Positions 60,843 to 64,000 of a stretch of DNA of 64,000 nt are shown here, in pieces. This stretch comes from Epiperipatus broadwayi (Eukaryota; Onychophora; Udeonychophora; Euonychophora; Peripatidae): the NCBI GenBank assembly GCA_028023455.1, contig JAQFVV010011395.1:1-64000 (forward strand), in the 5' to 3' direction. The notes beneath the pieces are model-generated. The model worked only from the letters and a program-made list of their open reading frames with translations, did no database searches and was not told the origin of the DNA. The translations under genes were made by a program, and so were the position numbers. Every line of letters starts with the position of its first letter. The first letter of the stretch is position 1.

Positions 60843-61500
60843 GTGCTTTATAATGTTCTTTAATTCTAAGGAAATTTTATAATTTTTATAAATATGATGT
60901 ATTTCTAGATGTGTTTTTCAAGTAAATTACTTGTACATATATCCATGAACATGTTAATTTATTCAGCAACAATTGATATCTTAGATTATATCATAAAATA
61001 ATAATTAAAAATTGATTGGATATAAATTGGAATGTTAACTGATTTCTGAGAGCTAAACTAGTGTTCATGTAAAATAGTTCAAATGACATAATTATCAGTA
61101 GATTTTAGCCCATAATTCACTCTTTCATCTAAAAGTTAAAATTAAGATGCTTACAGTAAAATATTTCATTAATAAATCTTATTTTATAATATTTAACTTT
61201 GTGTATTGCCTCTTTCCTCACTACATGAAATATCCATTTTAATATATATACATTTACTTCACTGAATCTGTAATTCAAAATGCTGTCTTTATTTGATCGA
61301 TTTCTGTAAACCATTTAGGTTAGTGAATTTTATTTGGCTTTATCACTATTTCTTTTGTCATTTATTGCATTCAGTTTAAACAATGCTCTGAATTAATTTT
61401 TTTTTATTTAGCATCAATTTTATGCACAAACTAGCCCTTGCTTATCTTCATTTTATAAACAACTACTAAATAAAAGTCAATAAATGAAATAGTATATATA
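60843..61500 (+). repeat. Dispersed repeat R2, uninterrupted copy
   Basis: Reverse complement of 21290-21223 followed by 17908-17305. It shows the pre-insertion state of the site into which the LINE at 17921 jumped. Confidence 0.72.
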
Positions 61501-61504
61501 CTGA

Positions 61505-62410
61505 AATTATAAATGAATATTCTATATTATACTATATAGTTACGCTCTTAGAAGTAGAATTTAAAATACACTCATCTTTATTTTCAATAAATAACACTGA
61601 TGTGCATTTCTTTCTAGCAACAAACATTCTGAACATTTTTTAAATATAATTTTCTTAATTATTTTGGTAACATTTATAATAGGACTTTGCTAGTTTAGAA
61701 AAACAAACTATGAATCATTAGCAAATATCTACTTATTAAAGTTTGATGCATTTTAATTTGTAAATTCATTACCATAAACTGCAATAAAATAGTGTTACCA
61801 CTAAAATACAATAAAGGTACATTACAAAGTAATTATTCTATAAAATTTATGGGTATATATATTTATGTTCCTACTTTTTCTAAAAAATTATCATACACTA
61901 TTAATACAATTTCATTTATTATATCTTCACATTACTAATCCAGTCTGGATAACTGTAATTTAATCATAATTTTCCCAACAACAGCCCTCTGAAAGTCCAT
62001 TGAAATTTTACTGAATAATAAGTCTAAAAGTTTTTGACAGCAGTCATTTTTTGTCTATTTAAGCACAAGAATTATTATATGTATCCAACTTTATGCAAAA
62101 ATGTTTTTCATTATGAGGCAATTAACTTAAAATATGCAGTTTGAAAAATAATTGAAATGACAAGCCATTTTGCTCTTGTATGCAAAAATTTACTTCATTA
62201 CTATGAAATGTTCAAATATATAATTACTTAAAGACATATATCAATTAAGATATCTCTTTAATGCAGAGCTGCATTCCATTTACTTATAAAGTCAGCAGTC
62301 ACTATATTGAAATACTATTAACATTTGTGCCCAAACAGAATCATTGCTACAATAGGCAGTTTTTTTCCAAACTCCAGTGAACTACATCACTTTAGCACAT
62401 TTTTTATTAT
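61505..62410 (-). other. Duplicated downstream flank of the second zinc-finger copy
   Basis: Aligns with 27215-28110. It is separated from its zinc-finger coding part by the PLE insertion at 62430-63230, whereas in the first copy the flank and coding part are contiguous. Confidence 0.75.
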
Positions 62411-62440
62411 CTGAAGATATATATATATTTTATTAAAAAA

Positions 62441-62971
62441 GTGGTATTTAATAATAAGGTTTATAGTCGTGATTTGGATGATAAGAATTTTGTTGGTAAG
62501 GATGATGATTATATGTCTTTACCATTTAAAGCATCAATTTATAATTTGGTTTATAGGAATAGTCATTTGTTAGGTGGAAAGAAGGTTGCATGGAGGAAAG
62601 GTTCTGATTTGAATTCATTACTTAATGGTTCAAAGCAGTCTATTGATAGTAGGTCTATTCCTGGTATTGTTTATAAAATTCCATGTAGTTGTGGTAAATT
62701 TTATGTAGGCCAGAGTAAATTTAGCCTTAATGAAAGGGTTAAGGTTCATATAAGTAGAGTTAAACATAGATATCTTAACTCAGCTTTATATATTCATGAA
62801 TTGAATACAGGTCATAGAATATTGTTTGACAATGCTTCGGTTATTTTTTATGAAAAGAATGAGTTAAAAAGAAGAATAAAGGAGACTTTGATGATAAAAC
62901 TCCTTGATTCTGAGGCTATCAATCTTATGAAGACTTCTTTTGATATTAAGGGAAGGTGGAGTTTGAAATGA
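62441..62971 (+). CDS. Penelope-like GIY-YIG endonuclease C-terminal fragment
   Basis: 176 codons open to TGA at 62969-62971. Typical PLE linker FKASIYNLVYRNSHLLGG, then the GIY-YIG core: GIVYKIPCSCGKFYVGQSKF (about residues 75-94) with Cys pair and both Tyr, LNERVKVHISRVKH with catalytic-type Arg, ALYIHELNTGH, and ELKRRIKETLMIKLL. No RT precedes it, because the insertion is 5'-truncated, so it is not a complete enzyme. The first Met is internal to the original protein. It belongs to a different PLE group from the copies at 41 and 52 kb, which read YYGET in place of FYVGQ. Confidence 0.85.
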   Translation: MVFNNKVYSRDLDDKNFVGKDDDYMSLPFKASIYNLVYRNSHLLGGKKVAWRKGSDLNSLLNGSKQSIDSRSIPGIVYKIPCSCGKFYVGQSKFSLNERVKVHISRVKHRYLNSALYIHELNTGHRILFDNASVIFYEKNELKRRIKETLMIKLLDSEAINLMKTSFDIKGRWSLK

Positions 62972-63026
62972 ATTATGGGAAGGTTTGTTTGTTTGTATAT
63001 ATATATATGTTTTCCTTTAGGTTGAT

Positions 63027-63075
63027 TTTCACTTGAGAAGGTCTATTTGTAATAGATGAAACCATGGTTGTGAAA
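63027..63075 (+). ncRNA. PLE-linked hammerhead, two core changes
   Basis: Starts 56 bp after the endonuclease stop. Stem I TTTCAC/GTGAAA (6 bp); box 1 reads TTGAGAA instead of CTGANGA (first C and the second G changed); stem II GTCTATT-TGT-AATAGAT (7 bp); box 2 GAAA; stem III ACC/GGT with AT loop; T as cleavage residue. All three stems pair without a gap and in type I order, so origin from a hammerhead is likely, but the two core changes predict no cleavage. Confidence 0.72.
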
Positions 63076-63179
63076 GGATTTTGGTAAAATTTTGAATTTA
63101 ATCTAGTACTGTATTGTTTTATGGTTTTGCATTTTTATTTTTTGCTAGTATAGTGTTAGACAGTTTTGGTTTTATATAT

Positions 63180-63183
63180 ATAT

Positions 63184-63226
<43 letters not shown>
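63180..63226. repeat. (TA)n microsatellite
   Basis: About 45 bp of alternating T and A with one cc interruption, at the right end of the PLE insertion. Confidence 0.95.
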
Positions 63227-63228
<2 letters not shown>

Positions 63229-63231
63229 AGA

Positions 63232-64000
63232 TAGTAAAGGAGCAATGTTTACAACCTTCTGTTTAGTAAAATGTTCATTTTCATGACTTTCCCAATCTCT
63301 TTTAACAATTGCTTTGCATTGATAATTAAAGATTTTTCAGTTGTATTTTTTAAGTTATTATAAAAAAGCATTTTGCTTTCATAGGAAATGGAATTTAAAA
63401 AAGTATCTTTTACACATATCCTGTGTTGAATTTTAAAATTCTTTTCATTAGAAGTTTCAAATCCACATGAATTGCACTGAAAAGGATGTTCTAATGTCTG
63501 TGTTTTAAAATAATTTATACTAAAATTCTTGAAATTACATAAAGTATATTGAAAATGTCTTTCTCTTGTATGCATTTTTTGTGATATCTCATAACACTTG
63601 TATCAGAAGTCTGAAATTCTGGCAAACTGGACATATGACTTTTTTCATGATGCATTAAATAACTTTTACTTGCTGACTTGACATCACACAAACTACATTG
63701 AAAATGTTTTTTTCCTGTATGGGTTTTTTATACAATCTTAAATGGCATTATTGTGCAGTTTTGAATGCACACTTATACAGTGAAAATGCTTTTCTCTTGT
63801 ATGTGTCCTTCCATGCACTGATAAACTATTTGCACTCTTTTTTACACATACACTGAAATGGCTTTGCCCCTGTATGTGTTCTTTCATGTAGTCTTAATGG
63901 TCCTATATGTGCAGTTTTGAATGAACACAAACTACATTGAAAAGGCTTTTATCCTGTATGTAATCTTTCATGTAGTGACAATCTAGTTTTATCTGCAGAC
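63232..64000 (-). pseudogene. C2H2 zinc-finger gene copy 2, broken, runs off the edge
   Basis: Paralogue of the 28137-30075 array. The C-terminal region MLFYNNLKNTTEKSLIIN is nearly identical to the first copy (LFYNDLKNTTEKSLIIN). A frameshift near the end turns the HENEHF segment into KMNILLNRRL. Fingers upstream include FQCSLCSFKTAHIGPLRLHE (about 63935-63880) and FQCNSCGFETSNEKNF (63485-63440), separated by stops and frameshifts; several lack a Cys or His. The left part lies beyond 64000. Not expected to make a protein in this region. Confidence 0.83.

Larger units (their letters stand above)
62430..63230 (+). mobile_element. 5'-truncated Penelope-like element beside zinc-finger copy 2
   Basis: Plus-strand insertion between the duplicated flank (ends about 62410) and the zinc-finger stop region (about 63232). 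It contains the end of a PLE reading frame with its GIY-YIG domain, then a hammerhead-like motif, then a (TA)n tract. The reading frame is undamaged, suggesting a younger insertion than the others. Confidence 0.8.

Overview
This is an AT-rich, repeat-dense stretch of a metazoan nuclear genome. Introns, long non-coding spans, a C2H2 zinc-finger array, RTE-type LINEs, Penelope-like elements (PLEs), Ty3/gypsy elements, a hAT fossil and tRNA-derived SINEs all point to an animal. The mix suggests an invertebrate such as an arthropod or mollusc, but nothing here fixes the species. There is no bacterial-style operon. Only one host-type protein-coding locus is visible: a zinc-finger gene on the minus strand at about 28.1-30.1 kb, with a broken paralogue running off the right edge (63.2-64.0 kb).

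Layout. 0.16-1.95 kb: first copy of a 1.8-kb non-coding repeat (second copy 48.7-50.5 kb). 4.0-6.1 kb: hAT transposase fossil interrupted by a segment holding a hammerhead-ribozyme fossil. 7.3-9.0 kb: 5'-truncated RTE LINE. 9.07-10.93 kb: PLE framed by inverted terminal repeats. 12.5-13.7 kb: hammerhead-like site, minisatellite, and a 416-bp palindromic element with 12-bp target-site duplications and hammerhead ribozymes in both arms. 16.46-17.29 kb: second foldback element with hammerhead-like arms. 17.92-21.21 kb: full-length RTE LINE with 12-bp target duplications, sitting inside an older repeat. 22.1-23.3 kb: coiled-coil gag-like fossil. 24.9-26.5 kb: PLE without a visible endonuclease. 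28.1-30.1 kb: zinc-finger gene. 33.5-34.5 kb: palindromic SINE cluster. 35.1 kb: orphan heat-shock element plus TATA box. 38.6-41.1 kb: gypsy derivative with gag and integrase but no protease/RT. 41.3-42.3 kb: PLE 3' half. 43.0-43.9 kb: RTE fragment, dispersed repeat and SINE-like sequence. 52.2-54.4 kb: nearly full PLE. 56.04-58.95 kb: short LTR retrotransposon with gag only, tRNA-Ser-type primer site, polypurine tract, 5-bp target duplication and two SINEs in one LTR. 60.6-63.2 kb: more repeats, the duplicated zinc-finger downstream flank, and a PLE fragment with its own hammerhead-like 3' end inserted beside the paralogue.

The main theme is self-cleaving RNA tied to retroelements. One good type I hammerhead (small stem III with a two-base loop) is present at 13371-13429 on the minus strand, with a near-identical inverted partner at 13476-13534 on the plus strand. 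Decayed relatives lie at about 4.95, 12.56, 16.48, 17.22 and 63.03 kb, and possible variant versions form the 3' ends of two PLEs (42.28 and 52.19 kb). PLEs are known to carry hammerheads. A hammerhead palindrome that moved with a 12-bp target duplication is less ordinary and is the best candidate here for something undescribed. Almost all mobile-element genes in the window are broken.
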